DNA of 64,000 bases from Paracoccaceae bacterium (lineage in GTDB: Bacteria; Pseudomonadota; Alphaproteobacteria; Rhodobacterales; Rhodobacteraceae), in assembly GCA_023383015.1 (NCBI GenBank), contig JAHDXW010000022.1:1-64000 (forward strand). Reading direction: 5' to 3'. Positions 34,802 through 44,800 of this stretch are shown here, one piece after another. Position numbers and translations under genes: made by a program. Every line of letters starts with the position of its first letter. The first letter of the stretch is position 1. The notes below the pieces were generated by a model. That model saw nothing but the letters and a program-made list of their open reading frames with translations. It did not search any database and was not told the origin of the DNA.

Positions 34802-35008
34802 ATGCAGGTCAGTGTTCGCGACAACAACGTCGAACAGGCGCTGCGCGCGCTGAAGAAGAAGCTTCAGCGCGAGGGCGTGTTCCGCGAGATGAAGCTCAAG
34901 CAGCATTTCGAGAAACCGTCCGAGAAGCGCGCGCGCGAGCGGGCCGAGGCGATCCGGCGGGCGCGCAAGCTCGCCCGGAAGAAGGCCCAGCGCGAAGGCG
35001 CGATCTGA
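34802..35008 (+). CDS. rpsU: 30S ribosomal protein S21
   Basis: The 68-residue basic protein is S21: [39 protein letters not shown] and a Lys/Arg-rich end. The ATG at 34802 (MQVSV) is the usual alphaproteobacterial start; a GTG five codons upstream is in frame but not typical. It is the most strongly conserved gene in the window and is followed by its own terminator. Confidence 0.97.
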   Translation: MQVSVRDNNVEQALRALKKKLQREGVFREMKLKQHFEKPSEKRARERAEAIRRARKLARKKAQREGAI

Positions 35009-35060
35009 CGCCCGTCGGCATGCGAACCTGAGGGCGCGCCTGACGCGTGCCCGGTGGTGC

Positions 35061-35095
35061 AACCCCCGCGGGCCCTGGCCCCGGGGGTTCTTCAT
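35061..35095 (+). terminator. Rho-independent terminator after rpsU
   Basis: AACCCCCG (35061-35068) pairs with CGGGGGTT (35082-35089) and an inner GGCC stem extends the hairpin. A T-rich stretch (CTTCATT) follows. Confidence 0.75.
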
Positions 35096-35138
35096 TCCCT
35101 CCCCTCCCCTCCCCGCCGCGCCGCTTCCCTCCCGAGAT

Positions 35139-36137
35139 GTGACGCCCGTGCCCGCCGCCGCCGAAACCCCCGCCGACATCGACGCCGTGGTGATCGGCCG
35201 CAACGAGGGGGCGCGGCTCGCCGCCTGCCTGGCCTCGCTTGCCGGCCGGGTGCGCCATGTCGTCTATGTCGACTCCGGCTCGACCGACGGCAGCTCCGGG
35301 ATGGCGGCGGCCGCCGGCGCCGAGGTGGTGGCGCTGGATGCCGCGCAGCCCTTCACCGCCGCCCGGGCCCGCAACGCCGGGCTGGCCCGGCTGGCCGCCC
35401 GCCCCGATCCGCCGGGATATGTCCAGTTCGTCGACGGCGACTGCACGCTCGATCCCGGCTGGCTTGCCACCGCCGGCGCCTTCCTTGCGGCGCGCCCGCG
35501 GGCGGCGGTGGCCTGCGGCCGCCGGCGCGAGCGCCACCCCGGGCGGTCGGCCTACAACCGGCTGGCCGACTGGGAATGGGACACGCCGGTGGGCCCGGCG
35601 CCAGCCTGCGGCGGGGATGCGCTGATGCGGCTCGAGGCGGTGGCCGGGGCAGGGGGCTATGACGGGCGGCTGATCGCCGGAGAGGAGCCAGAGCTGTGCC
35701 TGAGGCTCAGGGCAGCCGGGTGGGAGGTGTGGCGGCTCGACGCGGCCATGACGCTGCACGACGCCGCGCTGCTGCGCTTCGCGCAGTTCTGGCGGCGGGC
35801 CCGGCGGGCCGGCCATGCCTTCGCGGAGGTCGCACATCTGCACCGCCGGAGCCCGCTGCGGATCTGGGCGGCCGAGACGCGGCGGGCGCTGCTCTGGGGG
35901 CTGGCGCTGCCGCTGGCGACGCTGGCCCTGGCGGCGGTTCATCCCGCGGGGCTGCTGCTGGCGCTGGCCTGGCCGGCGCAGGTCGTCCGGCTGGCCGGAC
36001 GCTGGGGGTTCTCCCGCACCGCGTGGGAGCGCGCGGCGCTGGTCGTGGCCGGCCGCCTGGCCGAGGCGCAGGGGGCGGCGGGGTTTCACCTCGCGCGGCT
36101 GACCGGGCGGCGGCGCGGGCTGATCGAGTACCGCTAG
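35139..36137 (+). CDS. Family 2 glycosyltransferase
   Basis: A GT-A-fold glycosyltransferase of 332 residues that opens the glycan locus. The nucleotide-sugar site begins AVVIGRNEGARL; VDSGSTDGS follows, the metal-binding DXD motif is VDGDC (near residue 108) and the base region is GEEPELCLRLR. A hydrophobic stretch near residues 255-285 may anchor it to the membrane. It starts with GTG. It converges with the WecG/TagA-type gene ten bases on. Donor and acceptor are unknown. Confidence 0.85.
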   Translation: MTPVPAAAETPADIDAVVIGRNEGARLAACLASLAGRVRHVVYVDSGSTDGSSGMAAAAGAEVVALDAAQPFTAARARNAGLARLAARPDPPGYVQFVDGDCTLDPGWLATAGAFLAARPRAAVACGRRRERHPGRSAYNRLADWEWDTPVGPAPACGGDALMRLEAVAGAGGYDGRLIAGEEPELCLRLRAAGWEVWRLDAAMTLHDAALLRFAQFWRRARRAGHAFAEVAHLHRRSPLRIWAAETRRALLWGLALPLATLALAAVHPAGLLLALAWPAQVVRLAGRWGFSRTAWERAALVVAGRLAEAQGAAGFHLARLTGRRRGLIEYR

Positions 36138-36147
36138 CCGCGGCCGT

Positions 36148-36909
36148 TCAGCCGCCGCCCGCGCGCCGGCTGGCGATGGCGCGGGCGGCATGGCCGGGCA
36201 GGATCAGCGCGCAGGCGACGTAGCGGCCGGCGAGGCGGCCGGGGTCGGACAGCATCCGCCACAGCCATTCGAGCGCCAGCCGGCGCACCCAGCGCGGTGC
36301 CCGCCGCTGGGTGCCGGCAAGGAAGTCGAGCCCGGCGCCGACCGAGACGAAGCCGACGCCGGGCGCGACGTGGCGACCGAGGGCGGCGAGCCGCTCCTGG
36401 CGCGGTGCGCCGAGGGCAAGAAGGCAGAGCCCCGCGCCCGAGGCCGCCACCTCGGCGAGGACGGCGCGGGCCTCGGCGCCCTCCGGGTCGAGCCCGAAGG
36501 AGGGCGCGCGCAGCAGCGCCACGCGCAACCCCGGCGCCTCGGCCTGCAGGCGGGCGGCGGCGGCGGCGAGCGCGGGCGCGGTCGCGCCGACCAGCGCCAC
36601 CGCCACATCTTGCCGCGCCGCCAGGCGTGCGAGCGGGACGACGAGGTCGGCGCCGGGCACCAGCGCCACCGGCCGGCCGGCGAGGCGCGACAGCCAGACC
36701 ACCGGGTTGCCGTCGGCCACCACCATGTCATGACTTGCATAGGCCGCCGCGAATGCGGGGTCGCGGCCGAGCTTGACCAGGTGGTCGAGGTTGAGCGTGG
36801 CCAGCGCGAAGCCCTCGCCGCGCGCCAGCCGCCCGGCCACGCCGGCAAGCAGCGCCGCGCGATCGGGGACCGAGATGCGCACAAGATGGGGGCCGAACCG
36901 GAAATCCAT
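36148..36909 (-). CDS. WecG/TagA/CpsF-family glycosyltransferase
   Basis: The 253-residue protein belongs to family GT26, which adds a sugar (for example N-acetylmannosamine or its uronic acid) to a lipid-linked acceptor in teichoic acid, enterobacterial antigen or exopolysaccharide synthesis. Visible markers are ATLNLDHLVKL, MVVADGNPVVWLSRLAG (the Asp near residue 63 is the expected base), LLALGAPRQER and FVSVGAGLDFLAGTQRRAPRW. The ATG at 36909 matches the family start. It usually acts early in building an undecaprenyl-linked repeat unit. Confidence 0.9.
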   Translation of the reverse strand: MDFRFGPHLVRISVPDRAALLAGVAGRLARGEGFALATLNLDHLVKLGRDPAFAAAYASHDMVVADGNPVVWLSRLAGRPVALVPGADLVVPLARLAARQDVAVALVGATAPALAAAAARLQAEAPGLRVALLRAPSFGLDPEGAEARAVLAEVAASGAGLCLLALGAPRQERLAALGRHVAPGVGFVSVGAGLDFLAGTQRRAPRWVRRLALEWLWRMLSDPGRLAGRYVACALILPGHAARAIASRRAGGG

Positions 36910-37142
36910 GCAGTTGGTGCCGCGCGACTGCCTCGGCCCCCCTCCTACACCAGCATGCCGCGGTCGGGAACCGGCCGCGGGCCGGGCCTGCTGGCCCACG
37001 AGCGGGCCCCGGGGGCCCGAACCGGAGTGGCCCGCAACCGGGGGGGGCGGGCCGCGGCAGCGCCGCCACAGTGCGGCGGGCTGCGATGGCGGCAGGGGGC
37101 GACAGGCGGCGCGCGGGGTGCTATCCTCACCCCAAGGGGGCG

Positions 37143-38690
37143 GTGACGCCTGTCGCGGCACGGCTGCGGCGGGGCAGTCTGTCTTTCCGTGAGGCGATGC
37201 CCAACGCCCTTGCCTATCTCGCGCTGATGGCCTGGCCGCTCGTGGTGGCGGCGCTCTACCTGCGGCTGCCGGTCCATCGGGCGCTGATCTGGTCGATCCT
37301 CGGCGGCTATCTGCTGCTGCCGCCGGTGGCGGCGTTCAACCTGCCCGGCGTGCCGGCGCTCGACAAGGTCTCGATCCCCAACCTCGCGGCCCTGCTCGCG
37401 GTGGTTGTCGCCGTGCGGGCCGAGGCGCTGCGGGCGGCGGCGCGTCCCTACGCGCGGATGTCGGTGATCGGCGGGGTCCGGGCGGGGGATGGCGCCCCGC
37501 CGGCCAGCGCCGCCGGCCGGGCCATCCCGCCGGCGGTCTGGCTGCTGCTGGCCTTCTTCGTGGTCAGCCCGGTGGCCACGGTCATGACCAACCGCGACCC
37601 CGCGCTCTACCCCGGGGCGGCCGGGCTGCACGTCATCCCCGGCCTGCGCCTCTATGATTCGGTGTCGGTGATGGCGCAGCAGGCGATCGTGCTGCTGCCC
37701 TTCTTCCTTGCACGGCGCTTCCTTGCCTCGGCCGAGGCGCTGCGCGACCTCGTGCGCGCGCTGGCCGTGGCTGGGCTGGCCTACAGCCTGCCGATGCTGC
37801 TCGAGATCCGTCTCAGCCCGCAGATCAACGTCTGGGTCTACGGCTTCTTCCAGCATGACTTCCTGCAGATGATGCGCGACGGGGGCTTCCGGCCGATCGT
37901 CTTTCTGGAACACGGGCTGTGGGTGGCCTTCTTCGCGATGACCGCGGTGCTGGCGGCCGCATCGCTGGCCCGCCACGCCCCGGCGGCCGACCGGCCGGCA
38001 TGGGTGGCGGCGGCGGTGTGGCTGGCGGCGGTGCTGGTGCTCTGCCGCACGCTCGGACCCCTGATGCTCCTGGCCGCGCTGGCCCCGGCGGTGGTGCTGG
38101 CCCCGCGCCGCTGGCAGCACCGCCTGGCTGCCGCAATGGCGGCGGTGGCGGTGGCCTACCCGCTGCTGCGCGGGGCGGGGATGATCCCCACCGAGGCGCT
38201 GGTGGCCAAGATCGCCCAGTACTACCCCGAGCGCGCCCAGTCGCTGGGCTTCCGCTTCATGAACGAGGATCTGCTGCTCGAGCGGGCGGCGGCGCGGCCC
38301 TGGTTCGGCTGGGGCAGCTGGGGGCGCAACCACCTCTACGACCCGGCGACCGGGCGGATGCTGACGGTGTCCGACGGCCGCTGGATCATCGTGCTGGGGG
38401 TGTTCGGCTGGCTCGGCTACCTGGCCGAGTTCGGTCTGCTCGCCCTTCCGCTGGTGTGGCTGGGGCTGCGGCACGGGGCCGCGGCGGCACCGCAGGCGGG
38501 CGTGCTGGCGCTGATCCTCGGGGCCAACATGATCGACCTCTTGCCGAACGCCTCGCTGATCCCGTTCACCTGGCTGGTGGCCGGGGCGCTCGTCGGCCAT
38601 GCCGAGCTGCTGGCGCAGGCGCGCGGGCAGCCGGAATCCCCGCCCGCGACACCGGGCGGCGCGGCCGCGCGGCCGCGCACCGTCCTGTGA
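37143..38690 (+). CDS. O-antigen ligase/polymerase-like membrane protein
   Basis: A polytopic protein of about 515 residues with ten or more hydrophobic helices. Near residues 370-430 it carries the Wzy/WaaL-type periplasmic loop (RPWFGWGSWGRNHLYDPATG) and then the helix VSDGRWIIVLGVFGWLGYLAEFG. Such proteins polymerise or attach undecaprenyl-linked glycans. The GTG start has AAGGGGG just before it; an ATG at 37197 is the alternative. It has no close operon partner: 233 bases upstream and 178 bases downstream are non-coding. It could act on the glycan made by the neighbouring transferases. Confidence 0.78.
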   Translation: MTPVAARLRRGSLSFREAMPNALAYLALMAWPLVVAALYLRLPVHRALIWSILGGYLLLPPVAAFNLPGVPALDKVSIPNLAALLAVVVAVRAEALRAAARPYARMSVIGGVRAGDGAPPASAAGRAIPPAVWLLLAFFVVSPVATVMTNRDPALYPGAAGLHVIPGLRLYDSVSVMAQQAIVLLPFFLARRFLASAEALRDLVRALAVAGLAYSLPMLLEIRLSPQINVWVYGFFQHDFLQMMRDGGFRPIVFLEHGLWVAFFAMTAVLAAASLARHAPAADRPAWVAAAVWLAAVLVLCRTLGPLMLLAALAPAVVLAPRRWQHRLAAAMAAVAVAYPLLRGAGMIPTEALVAKIAQYYPERAQSLGFRFMNEDLLLERAAARPWFGWGSWGRNHLYDPATGRMLTVSDGRWIIVLGVFGWLGYLAEFGLLALPLVWLGLRHGAAAAPQAGVLALILGANMIDLLPNASLIPFTWLVAGALVGHAELLAQARGQPESPPATPGGAAARPRTVL

Positions 38691-38868
38691 TCGGGCCCCT
38701 CCGCGGGGGCCGGCGGCGGTGGTCCGGCGCGCTGCTCTCTGGTATCGATGCCGCAGGGCCGGGCGGGTCCGGCCGGCCTGGCCCACGAAGTCTCCATAAT
38801 CTGGCCACGGTCCGCCCCTATCCGTCGCGCCGGGCGCCCCCCACCGCCACAGAGTTCCCGATCTGCAC

Positions 38869-41800
38869 ATGACCGCACCCTCCGCCCCGACGATCCCCGA
38901 TTCCGCCATCGCCATCGTCGGCATGGCCGCCCATCTGCCCGGCGCGGGATCGGTCGGCGAATACTGGGAGATGCTGCGCGAGGGGCGGCGGGCGATCCGC
39001 CGGCTGGACGAGGCCGAGCTTGCCGCCGCCGGCGAATCCGCCGCCCGCATGCGGGCGCCGAACTATGTTCCCTACGCAGCCCCTCTGTCGGGCTACCGCG
39101 ACTTCGACCCCGAGTTCTTCGGCTTCTCGCCGAAGGAGGCGGCGATCCTCGACCCCCAGCACCGGCATTTCCTCGAGACCGCCTGGGAGGCGCTGGAGGA
39201 CGCCGGCCACATGCCCGAGCGCTTCGGCGGCCGCATCGGCGTCTGGGCCGGCTGCGGCATGGGCAGCTACTTCTACTTCAACCTCTGCTCGAACCCCGCG
39301 CTGGTCGACCAGGTCGGGATGTTCCTTCTCCGCCATACCGGCAACGACAAGGATTTCCTCGCTACCCGCGTCAGCCACATCCTTGACCTGAAGGGGCCGA
39401 GCATCGGCGTGCAGACCGCCTGCTCGACCTCGCTCGTCGCCGTCCACATGGCGGCGCGCGCGCTCGCCGCGGGCGAGTGCGACATGGCGCTGGCCGGCGG
39501 GGTGACGATCGAACTGCCGCAGGGGCGCGGCTACCTGTACGCCGAGGGCGAGATCCTGTCGCCCGACGGCGAGTGCCACGCCTTCGACCACCGCGCCCAG
39601 GGCACGGTGTTCGGCTCGGGGGCGGGGGTCGTGGTGCTGCGCCGGCTGAAGGACGCGCTGGCCGACGGCGACCACATCTGGGCGGTGATCCGGGGCAGCG
39701 CGGTCAACAACGACGGTGCGGCCAAGGCGGGCTACCTCGCGCCCTCGGTGGAAGGCCAGGCCGACTGCGTCGCTGCCGCGCTTGCCGCCGCCGGGGTGCC
39801 GGCCGACACGGTGGGCTATGTCGAGTGCCACGGCACCGGCACCTATCTGGGCGACCCCATCGAGATCGCCGCGCTGACCGAGGCCTTCCGGCGCACCACC
39901 GCGCGCACGGGCTGCACCCGCATCGGCTCGGTCAAGACCAACATCGGCCATCTCGACACCGCCGCGGGCGTGGCGAGCCTGATCAAGGCGGCGCTGGCGC
40001 TGCACCACCGCGCGCTGCCGCCGTCGCTCGGCTACGAGGCGCCGAACCCGGCGATCGACTTCGCCCGCTCGCCCTTCCTCGTCAACGACAGGCTGACGCA
40101 ATGGCCGGGCGGGGGGCCGCGGCGGGCGGGGGTGAACTCGCTGGGTGTCGGCGGCACCAACGCCCATGTCATCCTCGAGGAGGCGCCGGCGCCGGCGCCC
40201 TCCGAGGCTGGGCTGTGGCCTGCCCATCCCCTGGTCATCTCGGCCCGGAGCCGCGCCGCGCTCGATGCCGCCGCGGCCGGTCTTGCCGCCCGGCTGCGCG
40301 CGGACGACGGGCTCGACCTTGCCGATGTCGCCTTCACGTTGAAGGAGGGCCGGCGTGCCTTTCCCTGGCGGCGCGTGCTGGTCGCGGCCGATGCTGCCGA
40401 GGCGGCATCCCTGCTCGAGGCCCCCGACCCGCGGCGCGTCTTCACCGCCGAGGCGCCGGCCGAGGCACCGGAGGTCGTCTTCATGTTCCCCGGCGGGGGG
40501 GCGCAGCACGCCGGCATGGCGCGCGACCTCTACGAGACCGAGCCGGTCTTCCGCGAGTGGATGGACCGCGGCCTTGCCCATCTCGCCCCCAGGCTCGACC
40601 ACGACCTCAGGGCGACGTGGCTGCCGGCACCGGGGCAGGAGGCGGCGGCCGACGCCCGGCTCCTGAAGCCCTCGGTGCAGCTGCCGCTGATCCTGATGGT
40701 CGAGGTGGCGCTGGCCGAGTTGTGGCGCGCCTGGGGGGTGCAGCCGGCGGCGCTGATCGGCCATTCGATGGGCGAGAACGCGGCCGCCTGCGTCGCCGGC
40801 GTGATGGGCTACGAGGACGCCATCGACCTTGTCCACCTGCGCGGCCGGCTGTTCGACGGCGTGCCCCCCGGGGGCATGCTGTCGGTGCCGCTGCCCGAGG
40901 CCGAGGTGGCGGCGCTGCTCGGCGACACGCTCGACCTTGCGAGCGTCAACGCGCCGGGGCTGTGCGTGGTCTCGGGGCCCGACGCCGCGCTTGCCGCGCT
41001 GGCCGCGCGGCTGGCCGCCCGGGACATCGAGACCGCGCGCATCGCCATCGACATCGCCGCGCATTCGCGCATGCTCGAGCCGGTTCTCGCCGACTTCGGC
41101 GCCCATCTGGCGCGGATGAGGCTGTCGCCGCCGCGGCTGCCGGTGATCTCCAACCGCAGCGGCCGGCCCCTGACGGCGGCCGAGGCGACCGACCCGGCCT
41201 ACTGGGTGGGCCACCTGCGCCACACGGTGCGCTTTGCCGACGGCATCGCCCATCTGCGCGAGGGGCTGGCGCGGGTCTTCCTCGAGGTCGGGCCGGGCCG
41301 GGTGCTGGCCTCGCTCGCCCAGGCCAACGGCGTGCCGGCGGCGCGCGCGATCAACGCGCTGCGCCACCCCGAGCAGCCGGTCGCCGACGATGCCTGGCAC
41401 CTCGCGACCCTGGCCCGCCTGTGGGCCAACGGGGTCGAGGCCGACTGGGATCAGGTCTGGGCCGGCATCCCGCGCCGGCGTCTGCCGCTGCCCACCTACC
41501 CCTTCCAGCGCAAGCCCTATTTCATCGAGCCCGGCACGGCGCGGGTGGCCGAGGCCGCGGCGCTGCCGGCGCGCGAGGACGACATCGCCCGCTGGGGCTG
41601 GCGGCCGGTCTGGCGGCCCGAGGCGCCGCGGCTGCCCGCCGGGCTTGACGACACGCTGGCTGCCGGCCCGGCCGAGACCTGGCTTCTCTTCGCCGACGGG
41701 ACGGGCATCGCGGCGCGGGCGGCGGCGCGGCTGGCCGCCGCCGGCCACCGCGTCGTCACCGTCGAGGCCGGCGATGCCTTCGCCCGCACCGGCCCCGACC

Positions 41801-44800
41801 GCTACCGCCTCGCCCCCGAGCGCGGGCGCGAGGGCTACGACCAGCTTCTCGCTGACCTCATCGGCCGCGGGCTGGCGCCGTCGCGGATCGGCCATTTCTG
41901 GCTGGTGACCGAGGCCGAGCGGTTCCGCCCGGGGTCATCCTTCTTCCACCGCAACATGGAGCAGGGGTTCTGGAGCGTGCTGTTCCTTGCCCAGGCGATC
42001 GAGGGCGAAGGGCTGCCGCGGCCGGTGCGGCTGGCGGTCTTCACAAACGGCGCGGCCCGTGTCGGGCAGGAGGCGCTGGCCTGGCCCGAGAAGACCTGCA
42101 TCGAGGGGCCGGCGCGGATGATCGGGCGCGAGCTGCCGGGGCTCAGCTGCACCACGCTTGACCTTGTCCTGCCGGCGCGCGGCCGGCGGGGGGCGGGGGC
42201 CGAGCCGGCGGCGCTTGACCGGCTGGCCGAGGCGGCCCTCGAGGAGCTGCTCGCCGCCCCCGCCGAGGGTGCGGCGGCGCTGCGCGAGGGCCGGCGCTTC
42301 CTGCGCGACCACCTGCCCCAGCCGCTGCCCGCGGCCGAGGGCCCGGCGCTGCCGGCCGGGCCGGTGCTGGTCACCGGCGGCTTCGGCGGCATCGGCCAGG
42401 CGCTGGCCATGGACCTCGCCCGGCGCGGGGGGGCGCGGCTGGTGCTGCTGTCCCGCACCGCCCTGCCGCGGCGCGAGAACTGGGCGCGCCACCTGGCCAC
42501 GCACGCCCCCTACGAGGCCACCGCCCGGCGCATCCGTGCCGTCCAGGCGCTCGAGGCCGCCGGCGCCGAGGTGCTGGTCGCCGCCGCCGACGTCTGCAAC
42601 CTCGAGGAGATGCGCGCCGCGCTGGCCGCCGCCACCGCCCGCTTCGGGCCGGTCGCGGCGGTGCTGCATTCGGCCGGAACGATCGACGACGCACCGCTTC
42701 TGGCCCGCACGCCGCTGGCCGCCGAGGCGGTGCTTGCCCCCAAGGTGCACGGCACGCAGGTGCTGATGGAGCTCTTCCCCGACGGGGCGACCGGGCTGAT
42801 CCTGCTGTTTTCCTCGACCAGCACTGCCACAGCCCCGGCCGGTCAGGCCGACTATGTCGCCGCCAACGCCTATCTGGACGCCGTGGCCGAGGCTCGGGCG
42901 GGCGGGCGCACGCGGGTGATGGCGATCAACTGGGGCATCTGGGCCGAGGTCGGCATGGCCGCCGAGGCGGCGGCGCGGCGGGCCGGGCCGGCGCCCGCAC
43001 CCGCCGCCCCGGCCGGCCAGCCCCTGCTGGCCACCGCCACCTTCGACGCCCGCGGCCACCGGCTGTTCCGCGGCCGGCTGACCACCGCCGACTGGGTAGT
43101 GGGCGAGCACCGTCTGAAGGACGGCAGCGCGCTCCTGCCCGGCACCGGATATCTGGAGCTTGCCGCCGAGGCACTGGCCGCCCAGGGCGAGCGCGGGCCG
43201 TTCGAGGTCCGCGACCTGACCTTCCTGCGCGCGCTGCGCGCCGGCGACGCCGGCATCGACATCGCCGTCAGCCTGCTGCGCAGCGAGGCCGGCTATGCCT
43301 TCACCGTCGCCTCGGCGGCCGAGGCCGGCGGGCGGCGCGGATTTGTCCGCAACGCCGAGGGCACGCTGGCGCTCGGCCCCGCGGCGCCGCCCGCCGTGCT
43401 GGACCTCGAAGCGATCGGGGCCCGCTGCGGCGGGCCACGAGCCGCCGATCCGCGCGGCCTGCCGGCGGCGCAGGAGGCGCATCTCGCCTTCGGCCCGCGC
43501 TGGCGGGTGCTGCGCGAGTGGGTGCTCGGCACCGGCGAGGGGCTGGCGCGGCTGGCGCTGGAGCCGCGTTTCCGGGGCGACATCGCGGCGGGCTACCTGC
43601 TGCACCCGGCGCTGCTTGACATCGCGACCGGCTGGGCGATGGCGCTGATCCCGGGCTATGCGCCCACGCATCTGTGGGTGCCGGTCGGCTACGGGCGGGT
43701 GCGGGTGTACGCGCCGCTGCCCGAGGAGGTGGCGAGCCACGTCCGCGCCGCCCCGGGCAACCGCGCCGAGGGGCCGTTCGCGCGCTTCGACATCACTCTC
43801 GCGGACCCTGCGGGCAGGGTCTGCCTGGTCGCCGAGGGCTTCACGCTGCGCCGGCTGGAGGGCGCGCTCGCCCCGGCCGCGGCGCCGCCGCCGTCCGAGC
43901 TGTTGCTGACCGCCGAGGCCGGGCGGGCCGGCCCGCCGACCGCCGCCGAGGCGCGGCTGGCGGCGCAGCTTGCCCAGGGCATCCGCCCCGAGGAGGGTGC
44001 GCGCGCCTTCGCGGCGGCGCTGGCCAGCGGGCTGACGCGGGTGGCGGTGACGCCGGTCGCGCTGCCGGCGCTGGTGCGCGAGGCCGCCCGGCCCCCGGCG
44101 GCGCCGGCCGAGGCCGCCCCGGGCTTCGACCGCCCCGAGCTTGACAGCGACTACATCGCCCCCCGCAGCGACATCGAGCGCACGCTCGCCGGCTTCTGGT
44201 CCGAGCTTCTGGGCGTCGCCCGGGTGGGGGTGGAGGACGACTTCTTCGCCCTCGGCGGGCATTCGCTGATCGCGGTGCGGCTGTTCACCATGATCCGGCG
44301 CAGCTATGCGGTGGAGTTCCCGATCTCGGTGCTGTTCGAGGCCCCGACCATCGCCGCCTGCGCCCGGCTGATCGCCGGGCGGATCGGCGATGGCGGCACG
44401 GCGGAGGCGGGCGGCGACGGCACCGCGCCGGCCGCCGCGCCGCCGGCCCGCCGCTTCACCCATCTCGTCGCCATGCACGAGGGCGAGGGCGGCCCGCGCA
44501 CGCCCTTCTTCCTGGTCGCGGGCATGTTCGGCAACGTGCTGAACCTGCGCCATCTGGCGGCCCTGGTCGGCCGCGACCGGCCGTTCTACGGGCTGCAGGC
44601 GCGCGGGCTGATGGGCGGGGAGGCGCCGCATGCGACCTTCGAGGCGGCTGCCGCGGACATGATCGCCGAGATCCGGCAGGTGCAGCCGCACGGCCCCTAT
44701 CTGCTCGGCGGCTTCTCGGGGGGCGGGCTGACCGCCTGGGAGATCGCCCGCCAGATCGAGGCCGGCGGCGAGACGGCGGCGCTGGTGGTGCTGCTTGACA

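Noticed and set aside
36960-37080. G-rich runs that could be quadruplexes or a terminator
   Set aside because: They are short G-runs expected in such GC-rich intergenic DNA, without a stem followed by T residues.
38795-38800. CATAAT as a -10 box for the PKS operon
   Set aside because: No acceptable -35 box lies 16-18 bases upstream, so I do not call a promoter.
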